From Ignavibacteriales bacterium (GTDB lineage Bacteria > Bacteroidota > Ignavibacteria > Ignavibacteriales > Ignavibacteriaceae): 64,000 bases of DNA. The stretch is taken from contig JADJHL010000008.1 of assembly GCA_016707585.1 (NCBI GenBank), positions 894,423 to 958,422 of the forward strand, given 5' to 3'. The position numbers and the translations under genes were made by a program. The notes beneath the pieces are model-generated. The model did not search any database. It saw only the letters and a list, made by a program, of their open reading frames with translations, and was not told the origin of the DNA. The number at the start of each line of letters is the position of its first letter. The first letter of the stretch is position 1. Positions 10,131 through 18,241 of the stretch are shown here, piece after piece.

Positions 10131-10309
10131 TTTTCTTAATTGTACATTCTACATTGTAAATTGTTAATTGTTTTGCCCGGATGGTGAAATTGTTGAAAAT
10201 CCCTATGGGAGTGAGCACGCTAGTTGACCTAGAGTATGATTGTTTTATTTTCTTAATTATACATTGATCATTGTAAATTGTTAATTGAAAAGCCCGGATG
10301 GTGAAATTG
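10131..10309 (+). repeat. Tandem duplication covering the tRNA-Leu upstream region and tRNA 5' end
   Basis: Two copies of a roughly 62-base unit begin at 10131 and 10248. Each contains TTTTCTTAAT, a degenerate TACATT element, CATTGTAAATTGTTAATTG and then GCCCGGATGGTGAAATTG, the first 18 bases of tRNA-Leu. The copies are 117 bases apart and differ at only a few positions. The second leads into the intact tRNA; the first leads into a decayed one. Confidence 0.75.
10175..10240 (+). pseudogene. Decayed partial copy of tRNA-Leu
   Basis: The first 18 bases match the 5' end of the intact tRNA-Leu at 10292. The next bases are scrambled, then GCACGCTAGTTGACCTAG recalls the D-arm to anticodon-stem region (ACACGCTAGTTTCAGGAGC). 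No T-arm or acceptor 3' strand follows, so it cannot fold as a tRNA. Confidence 0.65.
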
Positions 10310-10375
10310 GTAGACACGCTAGTTTCAGGAGCTAGTTGGCGCAAGCCATTAGGGGTTCAAGTCCCCTTTCGGGCA
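10292..10375 (+). tRNA. tRNA-Leu (anticodon CAG)
   Basis: The sequence folds as a class II tRNA: acceptor GCCCGGA pairs with TTCGGGC (one G-U), the anticodon loop TTCAGGA is closed by CTAGT/GCTAG-type pairing and reads CAG, a long variable arm (TTGGCGCAAGCCA) follows, and the T-loop is GGGTTCAAGTCCC. The discriminator base is A and no CCA is encoded. Length 84 is usual for tRNA-Leu. Confidence 0.95.
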
Positions 10376-10408
10376 CAATTTTTTTTATATTTTTTATAAG
10401 GGGTCTTT

Positions 10409-12826
10409 ATGAATAAGATCGGGTTAGTTTTTTGTTTGGTTCTTTTCTTCTCATTTTCATTTCAAGTAAATGCACAATGGTTTTGGCAAAACCCTTTGCC
10501 TCAGGCGAATACAATAGGATCTATAAGTTTTGTAAATGAAAACACCGGTTTTGTTGTTGGTGTTGGTGGAGCATTGATAAAAACTACTGATAGTGGAGAA
10601 TCTTGGATTAACATCAATATGCCCAGCAAGCTTTTTTCTGATATATACTTTGTAAATGAATCTGTTGGATACATTGTTGGTTACTGCGGTGTAATTTTAA
10701 AAACAACCAATGGTGGTAATGAATGGTTTGATATTTCTATTGAAGATACAATACATCTCACGTCGGTTTATTTTACTTCATCTGATACTGGCTTTTGTGT
10801 TGGTGAAAATGGCATAATAATGGGGACCGAAGATGGAGGAGGTAACTGGGAGTTTATTGAGAGCGGAAGTAGTGGTCCCTTATTTACAATAAAATTTATT
10901 AACAAGAATATTGGATTTATTTGTGGTTGGGATGGATTACTATTGAAAACAAGTGACGCAGGAGCTTCTTGGGTTCCAAAATCTATTGGAACCACACAAT
11001 CATTGATATCTATTGATTTTGTAAATGATTCAGTTGGATTTATTTCAGATATCAACAGTAAAATTCTGAGGACTACGGATATTGGAGAAAACTGGATTGT
11101 ACGCCATATAGATATTGATATTTTTATTCCAAGAATTGACTTTCTTAATGAAATGACTGGTTATGTAGTAGGTTATCGATCTGGTTCAATTGGGGTTATT
11201 GCTAAAACTAATGATGGGGGGCTCACCTGGACACAACAGTATTTAAATAATTCTAGGCAACTCATTGATGTAAGTTTCTTTAATGATAGTGTTGGAATTA
11301 TCGTTGGAAACTTTGGAATAATTTTAAAAACAACTGACGCTGGAAATACCTGGGTAAATAAATTAGAAGGTTCATCGGCTAACTTGTATGATGTTTGTTC
11401 AATAGATTCCAATAGAGTTTTTGCAGTTGGAAAAAGTGGGACAATTTTATCTACATCCAATGGTGGTATAAACTGGTTAACTCAAACTAGCAATACAACT
11501 GTTGACTTAAACTCAGTTTATTTCATCAATCAGAATACAGGTTATGTTGTAGGAAAGACCGGATTAATTCTAAAAACAACGGACATAGGATCGAATTGGA
11601 TTAGTGTGTCGAGTGGAGTGAGTAATCATTTGGAATCAATTTATTTTCTGGATAATAATTTAGGATTTATTGTTGGACAAAATGGACGAATAATTAAATC
11701 TACAAACGGTGGAAATAACTGGGTGGCTAAATCAAGCGGAACTACTTCAAATCTAAGAAGCGTTTATTTTGTTGATACACAAATCGGCTTTGCAGTCGGA
11801 ACCAATGGCACAATTATTAAATCAACGAATGGTGGAGAAAACTGGGTCAATATCACAAGTGGTGTTACCACAACATTAAATGATATAAAATTTAGTAGTC
11901 TATCAAACGGGCTAGCCGTTGGGAACAATGGCGTAATTCTTAAAACGACTAATGGTGGTAGTAATTGGATTCCACAAATCAGTGGTACAACTGATTCAAT
12001 TTTCTCGATTTCTTATATCCCAAGTTTTAATGGTGGTGCAATCTATATCTGTGGTGGATTTTCCGCAGGAGGTTTGGATTTTGAAGGAATCATCCTAAAC
12101 TCAACAAACGGTGGAAATACGTGGACTACTAATGATTGTGAAAGCAGCAGGATTTTATACGATATTCGTTTTCCAAATTCAACTACAGGTTACGCAGTTG
12201 GTGAGGGTGGAACAATAATTAAAACTTTTAATGCAATAGTCCCAGTAGAACTCATTTCTTTTTCTTCTTCAGTTACTAAAAACAACGTAACACTTAACTG
12301 GCAAACTGCAACGGAAACAAATAATCAAGGCTTTCAAATCGAGAGACGAAAAACGCAAGACGAAGGAAGTGAAGAATGGAATGTAGTTAGTTTTGTTAAT
12401 GGTTACGGCACAACAACAGAACCTCAATCATATACCTTTGTTGATGAAAATCTTTCCGCTGGGAAGTATCTATACAGATTAAAGCAAATAGATTTTGATG
12501 GAACGTTTGAATATTCAAACACAATTCAAGTTGAAATAAATTCACCAACAAAATTTTCATTAGAACAAAATTATCCAAATCCGTTTAACCCTAACACCAG
12601 TATTCAGTATGCAATAGGCAGTAAGCAATTTGTAACTCTAAAAATTTACGATGTTTTAGGTAAAGAAGTTGCAACATTGGTTAACGAAGAAAAACCGGCA
12701 GGAAGTTATGAAGTGCAGTTTAATGTAGCGCAGGACTCCAGTCCAGCGATAAGCAGCGGTATATATTTTTACCAATTAAAAGCCGGAGAATTTGCTGAAA
12801 CAAAGAAGATGATTTTGTTAAAGTAA
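10409..12826 (+). CDS. Secreted YCF48-repeat beta-propeller protein with type IX sorting domain
   Basis: This 805-residue exported protein has a signal peptide (MNKIGLVFCLVLFFSFSFQVNA) and about a dozen YCF48/BNR-like repeats at residues about 25-610. Each has the form 'YFVN..TGFVVG..G.I.KTTNGG..W', expected to build one or two beta-propellers. A beta-sandwich-like linker (LNWQTATETNNQGFQIERR) follows near 620-700. The last 80 residues are a T9SS C-terminal sorting domain: LEQNYPNPFNPNTSIQY, LGKEVATLVNE, GIYFYQLKAG and a terminal KKMILLK. It is probably secreted or surface attached; the ligand is unknown. A GGGG ribosome site (AAGGGGTC) precedes the ATG. A similar propeller is fused to the kinase at 26411. 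Confidence 0.92.
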   Translation: MNKIGLVFCLVLFFSFSFQVNAQWFWQNPLPQANTIGSISFVNENTGFVVGVGGALIKTTDSGESWININMPSKLFSDIYFVNESVGYIVGYCGVILKTTNGGNEWFDISIEDTIHLTSVYFTSSDTGFCVGENGIIMGTEDGGGNWEFIESGSSGPLFTIKFINKNIGFICGWDGLLLKTSDAGASWVPKSIGTTQSLISIDFVNDSVGFISDINSKILRTTDIGENWIVRHIDIDIFIPRIDFLNEMTGYVVGYRSGSIGVIAKTNDGGLTWTQQYLNNSRQLIDVSFFNDSVGIIVGNFGIILKTTDAGNTWVNKLEGSSANLYDVCSIDSNRVFAVGKSGTILSTSNGGINWLTQTSNTTVDLNSVYFINQNTGYVVGKTGLILKTTDIGSNWISVSSGVSNHLESIYFLDNNLGFIVGQNGRIIKSTNGGNNWVAKSSGTTSNLRSVYFVDTQIGFAVGTNGTIIKSTNGGENWVNITSGVTTTLNDIKFSSLSNGLAVGNNGVILKTTNGGSNWIPQISGTTDSIFSISYIPSFNGGAIYICGGFSAGGLDFEGIILNSTNGGNTWTTNDCESSRILYDIRFPNSTTGYAVGEGGTIIKTFNAIVPVELISFSSSVTKNNVTLNWQTATETNNQGFQIERRKTQDEGSEEWNVVSFVNGYGTTTEPQSYTFVDENLSAGKYLYRLKQIDFDGTFEYSNTIQVEINSPTKFSLEQNYPNPFNPNTSIQYAIGSKQFVTLKIYDVLGKEVATLVNEEKPAGSYEVQFNVAQDSSPAISSGIYFYQLKAGEFAETKKMILLK

Positions 12827-12835
12827 AGATAATTT

Positions 12836-13002
12836 ACTTTGGCAGGATTAAGTCTTATCTACTAAAATGTAAATATATCTCAAAAAATTCAGGTCAGCCA
12901 AAACGCATTGATATAGTTGCATTAAACGCTTACGACACATTCCTCTTGCCAAAGTAGTTACAATGCGTTATAAGACCGATTGCATTTGCAACAAGTTGCA
13001 AA
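12836..13002. other. Intergenic block with several interlocking inverted repeats, unexplained
   Basis: The 316-base gap before mdh holds no gene but is unusually structured. Pairs visible: ACTTTGGCA (12836) with TGCCAAAGT (12947); GTCTTAT (12852) with ATAAGAC (12970); AACGCATTG (12902) with CAATGCGTT (12961); and TTTGCAA (12985) with TTGCAAA (12996). The second and third nest into one long stem; the first would compete. The stretch is also more GC rich than its flanks. It could be a structured RNA, a recombination site remnant or a miniature element. Confidence 0.45.
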
Positions 13003-13060
13003 CCGAGATGCAGCAAAGGCGCCCCAAAAGCTAAAATTGGATGAGCTTCAGATAAAAAAT

Positions 13061-13090
13061 AAAAAGTCACGAGACGTCTCGTGACTTTTT
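13061..13090. terminator. Bidirectional terminator (perfect 30-base palindrome)
   Basis: AAAAAGTCACGAGAC is followed directly by its exact reverse complement, giving a GC-rich hairpin flanked by A- and T-runs on either strand. It sits between the convergent YCF48-protein gene and mdh and can end both transcripts. Confidence 0.85.
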
Positions 13091-13142
13091 AAGTTTTTAT
13101 ATTTTTTAATTCATTTCGCAGGAAAGGATTCCTGCACTACAA

Positions 13143-14108
13143 TTAAAATCCTAATCTTTCCATATCAGCAACTAGTTCAGTAACTGCTTTTACTGAGTTA
13201 TCAAGTAAAGTTTGTTCTTCAGTATTTAACGCAAACTCAATAATTTTTTCAACACCATTTGCACCAAGTACTGCAGGAACACCAACATAATATCCATCAA
13301 CACCAAATTCACCTTTTAACAAAGCACAAACAGGCAGTACACGTTTTTCATCATATATAATTGCTTCTGCCATTGCAATTGCAGAAGAAGCAGGTGAGTA
13401 AAAAGCAGAACCTGTCTTTAATAATTTTACAACTTCACCACCGGCAGCTTTAGTTCTTTCAACCATTGCTTTCATAACTTCAGCAGCTTTTGTTTTATCG
13501 TTATATTTTTTCTCAAGTAATTCCATTACAGGAATGCCGTTAACATTTGCATAACGTACAATCGGAACCATTGTATCACCGTGTCCGCCAAGAACCATTG
13601 CATTAACATCTTTTACAGAAACGCCAAGTTCCCAAGCAATAAAAGTAGAAAAGCGTGATGAATCTAAAACTCCTGCTTGACCCATAACTCTATTTTCAGG
13701 AAAACCAGTTATCTTCTTAAACAATGTTACCATTGCATCCAAGGGATTTGAAATGATGATTACAATAGAATTTGGTGCAAACTTTTTAACATTCTCTGCA
13801 ACATTTTGCATAATCTTTGCGTTTGTAACTAATAAGTCATCACGACTCATACCGGGTTTACGTGGTAAGCCAGCAGTAATGATTACAAGATCAGAACCTT
13901 CAATATCTTTATAATCATTTGTACCGGTAACTTTACCATCAAAACCATCTACACGCGATGCTTCAACAATATCAAGTGTTTTGCCTTGAGGTAAATCTTC
14001 AACTATATCAAACATTACAACATCACCAAGTTGTCTTAATGCGATAAGTTGAGCAAGAACGCCACCAATTTGTCCGCCACCAATTAAGGAAATTTTTTTG
14101 CGTGCCAT
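13143..14108 (-). CDS. mdh: Malate dehydrogenase (LDH-like type)
   Basis: This enzyme interconverts malate and oxaloacetate with NAD in the TCA cycle. The 321 residues show the Rossmann motif SLIGGGQIGG (residues 7-16), Asp34 that selects NAD, substrate-binding Arg83 and Arg89 (LPRKPGMSR), Asn121 in ISNPLD, Asp149/Arg152 (VLDSSRF) and catalytic His176 in GGHGDTMV. The Arg at the 83 position favours malate over lactate dehydrogenase. A GAGGAG site precedes the ATG. It stands alone, ended by the palindromic terminator just downstream. Confidence 0.96.
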   Translation of the reverse strand: MARKKISLIGGGQIGGVLAQLIALRQLGDVVMFDIVEDLPQGKTLDIVEASRVDGFDGKVTGTNDYKDIEGSDLVIITAGLPRKPGMSRDDLLVTNAKIMQNVAENVKKFAPNSIVIIISNPLDAMVTLFKKITGFPENRVMGQAGVLDSSRFSTFIAWELGVSVKDVNAMVLGGHGDTMVPIVRYANVNGIPVMELLEKKYNDKTKAAEVMKAMVERTKAAGGEVVKLLKTGSAFYSPASSAIAMAEAIIYDEKRVLPVCALLKGEFGVDGYYVGVPAVLGANGVEKIIEFALNTEEQTLLDNSVKAVTELVADMERLGF

Positions 14109-14277
14109 TTTATACTCCTCTGAAAAATTTTGTTAAAGTTTTGATTTAAAATAGACAAGTAAAAAAGTAGATGCAAAGAACTTTAATGGAATTTTAAAAT
14201 ATTGGAGTTATGACATTAGAAGAAATGGAATTGTTACATTACTCAATTGTTGAATTGTTAGAAGAGGGAAGGAAAAA

Positions 14278-14688
14278 TTAAATTTTTAATTTAAGAATTG
14301 TTTCAGTTCCTTCAGGAGTTTGGTTGTATGATAATCCATCCATATAAATACGCATTAAATATAATCCACGACCTGAATCTTTTAATAAATTTTCAGGATC
14401 AGTTGGATCTGGAACGATTGAAGGATCAAATCCTTTTCCTTCATCTTTAATAATTATTGTAAGATTAGAGCCATCAACAAAAACAGAAATTCTAACTAAT
14501 TTTAGTTTGTTATTCTTGTTACCGTGAATGATAGCGTTAGTGGTAGCTTCAGTAACAGCTAAAAGCAATCCGTTCATCTTTTCTAATTCTAATCCTAACT
14601 CAACAGAAAAGAAATTTACAAACTCTTCAACTGTTATAAGATTATTCGGAGTGCTTTCAATTTCTAAATAATATCGTGGTTCAGTCAA
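14278..14688 (-). CDS. RsbW/SpoIIAB-like anti-sigma factor ATPase
   Basis: This 136-residue GHKL-type ATPase domain stands alone. The N-box is EATTNAIIHGN near residues 47-57, the G1 box DEGKGFDPS near 98-106, and the G2 region GRGLYLMRIYMD near 120-131. Such proteins phosphorylate an anti-sigma antagonist and hold a sigma factor in a partner-switching system. No sigma factor or STAS antagonist lies beside it, although a PP2C phosphatase occurs at 25686, too far away to infer pairing. It follows the outer-membrane barrel gene by 48 bases on the same strand. Confidence 0.85.
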   Translation of the reverse strand: MTEPRYYLEIESTPNNLITVEEFVNFFSVELGLELEKMNGLLLAVTEATTNAIIHGNKNNKLKLVRISVFVDGSNLTIIIKDEGKGFDPSIVPDPTDPENLLKDSGRGLYLMRIYMDGLSYNQTPEGTETILKLKI

Positions 14689-14736
14689 TTCAAATAATTA
14701 TAATATTTTTAAGTGATGTGAATATATTGGTTTCGA

Positions 14737-16710
14737 TTAAAAATTCCAATTTACTTGCATGCTCAAACTAGCTTGTTCTTTATCTATACTATTTGTGTTT
14801 GAAATAAATTCGTAATATCCTCTAAACATCACATTCAGATTTCTCCACGCATAAATATCTACAATTGCAATTGGACCAATGCTAAGAAACTTTGTACTAA
14901 GGTTTCTTTCCAAATTTTTATAGTTGTAGGTGTTTAGTAAAAACATTCTAAATCCAATAGAAAAAATTGAATTACCTCTTGTTAAAATAAATCTGGGTTC
15001 AAGATAAATTTCTTCCAAAAATCTTGTTGGCACGGATGAGAACTCACCAAAATCAAAATCACCAATCTCTGAAATTTTTAAATAACTATAAGTAAAAAAT
15101 GAAACATCCTTTGTTAACTTGATATTTGTAGAATCAATTCCGGTAAGTTGTCTAAAAGCATAACTCTGATAATTTGTAGTAATATCTTCAAAATCATAAA
15201 CTGTATAATTTGCTGCTACTTCAAAACTGTTGTAAGATTTTATAAGAGATCCGCTATAATCGCCTCCCGTGCGTAATCTAAAAATTCTATTAACATTGTT
15301 ATTCGAGCTTCTACTTGCAAACAGGTAAACTGTGTGGCCGTAAGTTCCTTCAAAATTTACAAACGCAGCAAAGTATGGATTTAATTTTTTTACATATCTT
15401 AACCTTAAAATTGAAAGCAGTTCATCCCGATCATCATCATTAAACTCGCTTTGCGTATCAAATACCAGTTTACTTTGATAAAGGCTTAAACTCAATATAT
15501 CAGATTTTGAAATGTTTAGATTGCCGTTAAAAGATAAAGTAGCGCGTGTGGAATTGTTATTTTTTTGTTCTTCTAATTCTGATTTGTCCTCAAATATTGA
15601 TTCGGTTAATCCATCAAATCTTTCTACTTGATGTTTTTCATCTCGTTCATAAAAATTTATTCTTAAATTTCCATTAAAAAATTTTGAAGCATAAGAAGTT
15701 ACAGCATCAAACTCAAGTTTTAATTCGTCTATTTGAGTATCGTAAAGTGAGCCTGAAGCTAACTCAGAAGTTTTATATCTGATATTTCTATCAATAGATT
15801 TCCAATTAATTCCACCAGCAATATCAAGCGAAAAAATTTCAAGAAATCCAGCGTAAGATAGCCTATCAAAAAAATGATAATTAGTTTCTGTTCGGCTTTG
15901 AATATTGTTATTAACATTAAACGTTAATGAAGTAATTGAATCAGCTTCAAAATAAAAATCTTTTCTATTCTGTGAAAACTGAGTTCGGATATTGTTGTTA
16001 ATATTACGTTCAAAATTATTTGTAACAGATAAAGTATAAAATCTAATTAGATTTCTTCTTGGTGAAATATCATCATTCCTAAATCGTAATTCAGAATTAA
16101 TATTAATATCTGAAAATCGTAAATCGTCAAGAATCGCTTCAAGACCGTATAAACTTCCATAATCTGTTGTACCTATTTGCCTGTTGTGTGAATATCCACC
16201 AAAAGGACTTAAATGTAAATTTTCTATTGGACGAATTTCACTATACAGAGCAGCGTAGTTAACCGCGGATTCATTTATTCCGCCAATTGTACGATTATCG
16301 GACAAAAGGGAACTGTTACCTGCAAGTCCAAACGAAAAATCTTTTAAGTAATTATACTTTGCATTAAAATTAAAATTCTGTTCATCGCGTGTATTTCTAC
16401 TTTCGTTTCTAATAAATGTTGATCCAAAACTTTCATTTAATCTTATATAAACTTTATCGGAATTTTCAATAAACTGAAATCTTGAATTTAGATAAAATGT
16501 ATTTAGTTGTTTGTCTATGTTTGATCTTAAAAAATTTACACGAACAATATTACCTAAATATTCAAGGCTATCTACGCGAGTTTGTGAATAAGTATTTGTT
16601 GTAATTGCAAAAAACAAAATAGAAGCGGCTAAAATAAATAGTCTTAAAAATCGTAGTTGTTTGTAATGAAGTATCAAAAAAATCTCTGTTACTTTGATAT
16701 ATAATTTCAT
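14737..16710 (-). CDS. Probable outer-membrane beta-barrel protein, family unknown
   Basis: This 657-residue protein has a hydrophobic N-terminal segment (LRLFILAASILFFAITTNTYSQ) preceded by a long basic/hydrophobic leader, so the true start may be an internal codon. The rest alternates polar and aromatic residues and is rich in Asn, Tyr, Phe and Arg, with repeated strand-like blocks (SLYGLEAILDDLRFSDININ and similar). It ends in Phe (SLSMQVNWNF), the usual outer-membrane barrel terminus. I recognise no domain. Similar orphans in this group are described only as TIGR03016-like or hypothetical barrels, and I do not assign it to one. Confidence 0.7.
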   Translation of the reverse strand: MKLYIKVTEIFLILHYKQLRFLRLFILAASILFFAITTNTYSQTRVDSLEYLGNIVRVNFLRSNIDKQLNTFYLNSRFQFIENSDKVYIRLNESFGSTFIRNESRNTRDEQNFNFNAKYNYLKDFSFGLAGNSSLLSDNRTIGGINESAVNYAALYSEIRPIENLHLSPFGGYSHNRQIGTTDYGSLYGLEAILDDLRFSDININSELRFRNDDISPRRNLIRFYTLSVTNNFERNINNNIRTQFSQNRKDFYFEADSITSLTFNVNNNIQSRTETNYHFFDRLSYAGFLEIFSLDIAGGINWKSIDRNIRYKTSELASGSLYDTQIDELKLEFDAVTSYASKFFNGNLRINFYERDEKHQVERFDGLTESIFEDKSELEEQKNNNSTRATLSFNGNLNISKSDILSLSLYQSKLVFDTQSEFNDDDRDELLSILRLRYVKKLNPYFAAFVNFEGTYGHTVYLFASRSSNNNVNRIFRLRTGGDYSGSLIKSYNSFEVAANYTVYDFEDITTNYQSYAFRQLTGIDSTNIKLTKDVSFFTYSYLKISEIGDFDFGEFSSVPTRFLEEIYLEPRFILTRGNSIFSIGFRMFLLNTYNYKNLERNLSTKFLSIGPIAIVDIYAWRNLNVMFRGYYEFISNTNSIDKEQASLSMQVNWNF

Positions 16711-16810
16711 CGCAATTATAATGTTTATGCAAACAATAAACCACTTAACTTTTGGGTAGAATTATTTACAGAAAACACTAAAAAACATTAAAAGTGCTAT
16801 GGAGTTTAAA

Positions 16811-16839
16811 TTGACAATCAGTCATAATTTGGATAACTT
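16811..16839 (+). promoter_or_regulatory. Possible sigma70-type promoter of the nuo operon
   Basis: A perfect -35 TTGACA at 16811-16816 is followed, 17 bases on, by TAACTT at 16834-16839 as a weak -10. It would start transcription some 10-20 bases before nuoA. The -10 is poor, so this is tentative. Confidence 0.35.
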
Positions 16840-16855
16840 TCGCAACAATTTTTAG

Positions 16856-17233
16856 ATGTTAATTATGATAGAATATTACATACCAATATTTATAGTTTTA
16901 GCCATTGGAGTAGTTTTTGCTGTTGCCACAGTAATGTCATCCGTTATATTTGGGCCACAAAGACCAAACCGTGAAAAACTTTCTACTTATGAAAGTGGAA
17001 TGAAACCTGTCGGTTCAACTCACGAACGAGTTTCTGTTAAATACTACCTTGTTGCAATGTTCTTTATAATTTTTGATCTTGAAGTAATTTTTGTTTATCC
17101 GTGGGCAATACAGTTTAAAAGATTATTTAATGAAATTGGAAGTGCTGTGTTTTTTTCGATGTTGATTTTTTTGATTGTACTTGAGCTTGGATATTTATAT
17201 GCCTACAAGAAAGGTGGATTCAAATGGGATTAG
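16856..17233 (+). CDS. nuoA: NADH-quinone oxidoreductase subunit A
   Basis: NuoA is a small membrane subunit of respiratory complex I. The 125 residues form three membrane helices (res about 6-28, 65-85, 95-115) with the conserved loop YESGMKPVGSTHERVSVKYYLVAMFF split across residues 44-70 and FDLEVIFVYPWA just after. The ATG at 16856 or the one at 16865 (MIEYYIPIF) could be used; neither has a clear ribosome site. nuoB starts inside its last codons, a 10-base overlap, so the two are translationally coupled. Confidence 0.94.
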   Translation: MLIMIEYYIPIFIVLAIGVVFAVATVMSSVIFGPQRPNREKLSTYESGMKPVGSTHERVSVKYYLVAMFFIIFDLEVIFVYPWAIQFKRLFNEIGSAVFFSMLIFLIVLELGYLYAYKKGGFKWD

Positions 17234-17745
17234 AAGCAAAATTAAATGGCGATGGTTTTTTTGTTACAAAGATTGAAGCGATTATTAATTGGGCAAGAAA
17301 AAATTCTGTTTATCCAATGCCAATGGGCATTAGCTGCTGCGCAATTGAAATGATGGCTTCTGCAGATCCTAAATATGATATTGCAAGATTTGGTTCTGAG
17401 GTTATGCGGTTTACTCCACGCCAATGCGATTTGATGATTGTTGCCGGAACTGTAACTTATAAAATGTCGCACGTCGTAAAAAAAATATATGATCAAATGC
17501 CTGATCCCAAATGGGTGATTGCTATGGGTGCTTGTACTTCTACCGGCGGAATGTATCGTTCATATTCTGTAGTGCAGGGTATAGATCAATTTCTTCCTGT
17601 AGATGTTTATGTTGCCGGATGCCCACCAAGACCAGACAATCTTTTAAATGCCTTAATTCATATTCAAGATAAAATCGGCAAAACACGTCCAAAAGATTTT
17701 CAAAATTTAAAGTTACCTGAACTTAATGTAATCCAGAATAATTGA
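17224..17745 (+). CDS. nuoB: NADH-quinone oxidoreductase subunit B
   Basis: NuoB carries the terminal cluster N2 that passes electrons to quinone. All four ligands are visible: Cys38 and Cys39 (GISCCAIEMM), Cys104 (MGACTSTGG) and Cys133 (AGCPPRP). At 173 residues it is of normal size and lies in the peripheral arm next to NuoD. It overlaps nuoA by 10 bases and is followed directly by nuoC. Confidence 0.96.
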   Translation: MGLEAKLNGDGFFVTKIEAIINWARKNSVYPMPMGISCCAIEMMASADPKYDIARFGSEVMRFTPRQCDLMIVAGTVTYKMSHVVKKIYDQMPDPKWVIAMGACTSTGGMYRSYSVVQGIDQFLPVDVYVAGCPPRPDNLLNALIHIQDKIGKTRPKDFQNLKLPELNVIQNN

Positions 17746-17747
17746 TT

Positions 17748-18236
17748 ATGGAATTGAAAGAATTAATCCAGCAAAAACTTAAAGATAATTTTACAGAAGC
17801 CTCGTTTGAATTTTCTGAATTCAGAAATGAATTATCTGTTAAGCTTAATAAAAAATATATTTTACAAGTTTGTAAGTTTCTAAAAGAAAACTCTGATTTA
17901 GAATTTTTACTTTGTGAAGATATAACAGCAGTTGATTGGGCAACAAGAAAAAATAGGTTTACTGTTGTATATCATATTTTTTCTATCAAAAATAATTTTA
18001 GATTAGTTCTTAAATCTGATGTTGATGAAAGCGAAAGTATTATTGACTCTGTTTCTTCTGTTTGGAAAACATCTGACTGGCAGGAAAGAGAATGTTACGA
18101 TATGTACGGCATTAGATTTAACAATCATCCTGATTTAAGAAGAATTTATATGCCTGAAGAATTTGAGTATCATCCTTTAAGAAAAGATTTTCCTTTAATG
18201 GGCATTCCAGGTTCACTACCATTACCAAAGAAATAA
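17748..18236 (+). CDS. nuoC: NADH-quinone oxidoreductase subunit C
   Basis: NuoC is the roughly 30 kDa-type peripheral-arm subunit. The 162 residues show the signature WKTSDWQERECYDMYGIRF followed by HPDLRRIYMPEEFEYHPLRKDFP, which defines the family. I place the start at ATG 17748 (MELKELIQ), two bases after the nuoB stop, rather than at the in-frame TTG 17742 that overlaps nuoB. It is not fused to NuoD, unlike in E. coli. Confidence 0.94.
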   Translation: MELKELIQQKLKDNFTEASFEFSEFRNELSVKLNKKYILQVCKFLKENSDLEFLLCEDITAVDWATRKNRFTVVYHIFSIKNNFRLVLKSDVDESESIIDSVSSVWKTSDWQERECYDMYGIRFNNHPDLRRIYMPEEFEYHPLRKDFPLMGIPGSLPLPKK

Positions 18237-18241
18237 ATACT

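Noticed and set aside
10108..10344. Minus-strand open frame across the tRNA-Leu region
   Set aside because: It is made from the tandem tRNA copies and AT repeats; the internal FTIRA.QLTIYN repeats are the translated duplication, not a protein.
10500..12200. CRISPR-like or tandem DNA repeats
   Set aside because: The regular spacing is protein-level YCF48 repetition inside one reading frame; the bases themselves are not conserved units with spacers. No CRISPR array was seen anywhere.
12836..13030. Integron attC site
   Set aside because: The palindrome has the right size, but the outer core does not satisfy GTTRRRY/RYYYAAC, and there is no integrase or cassette array.
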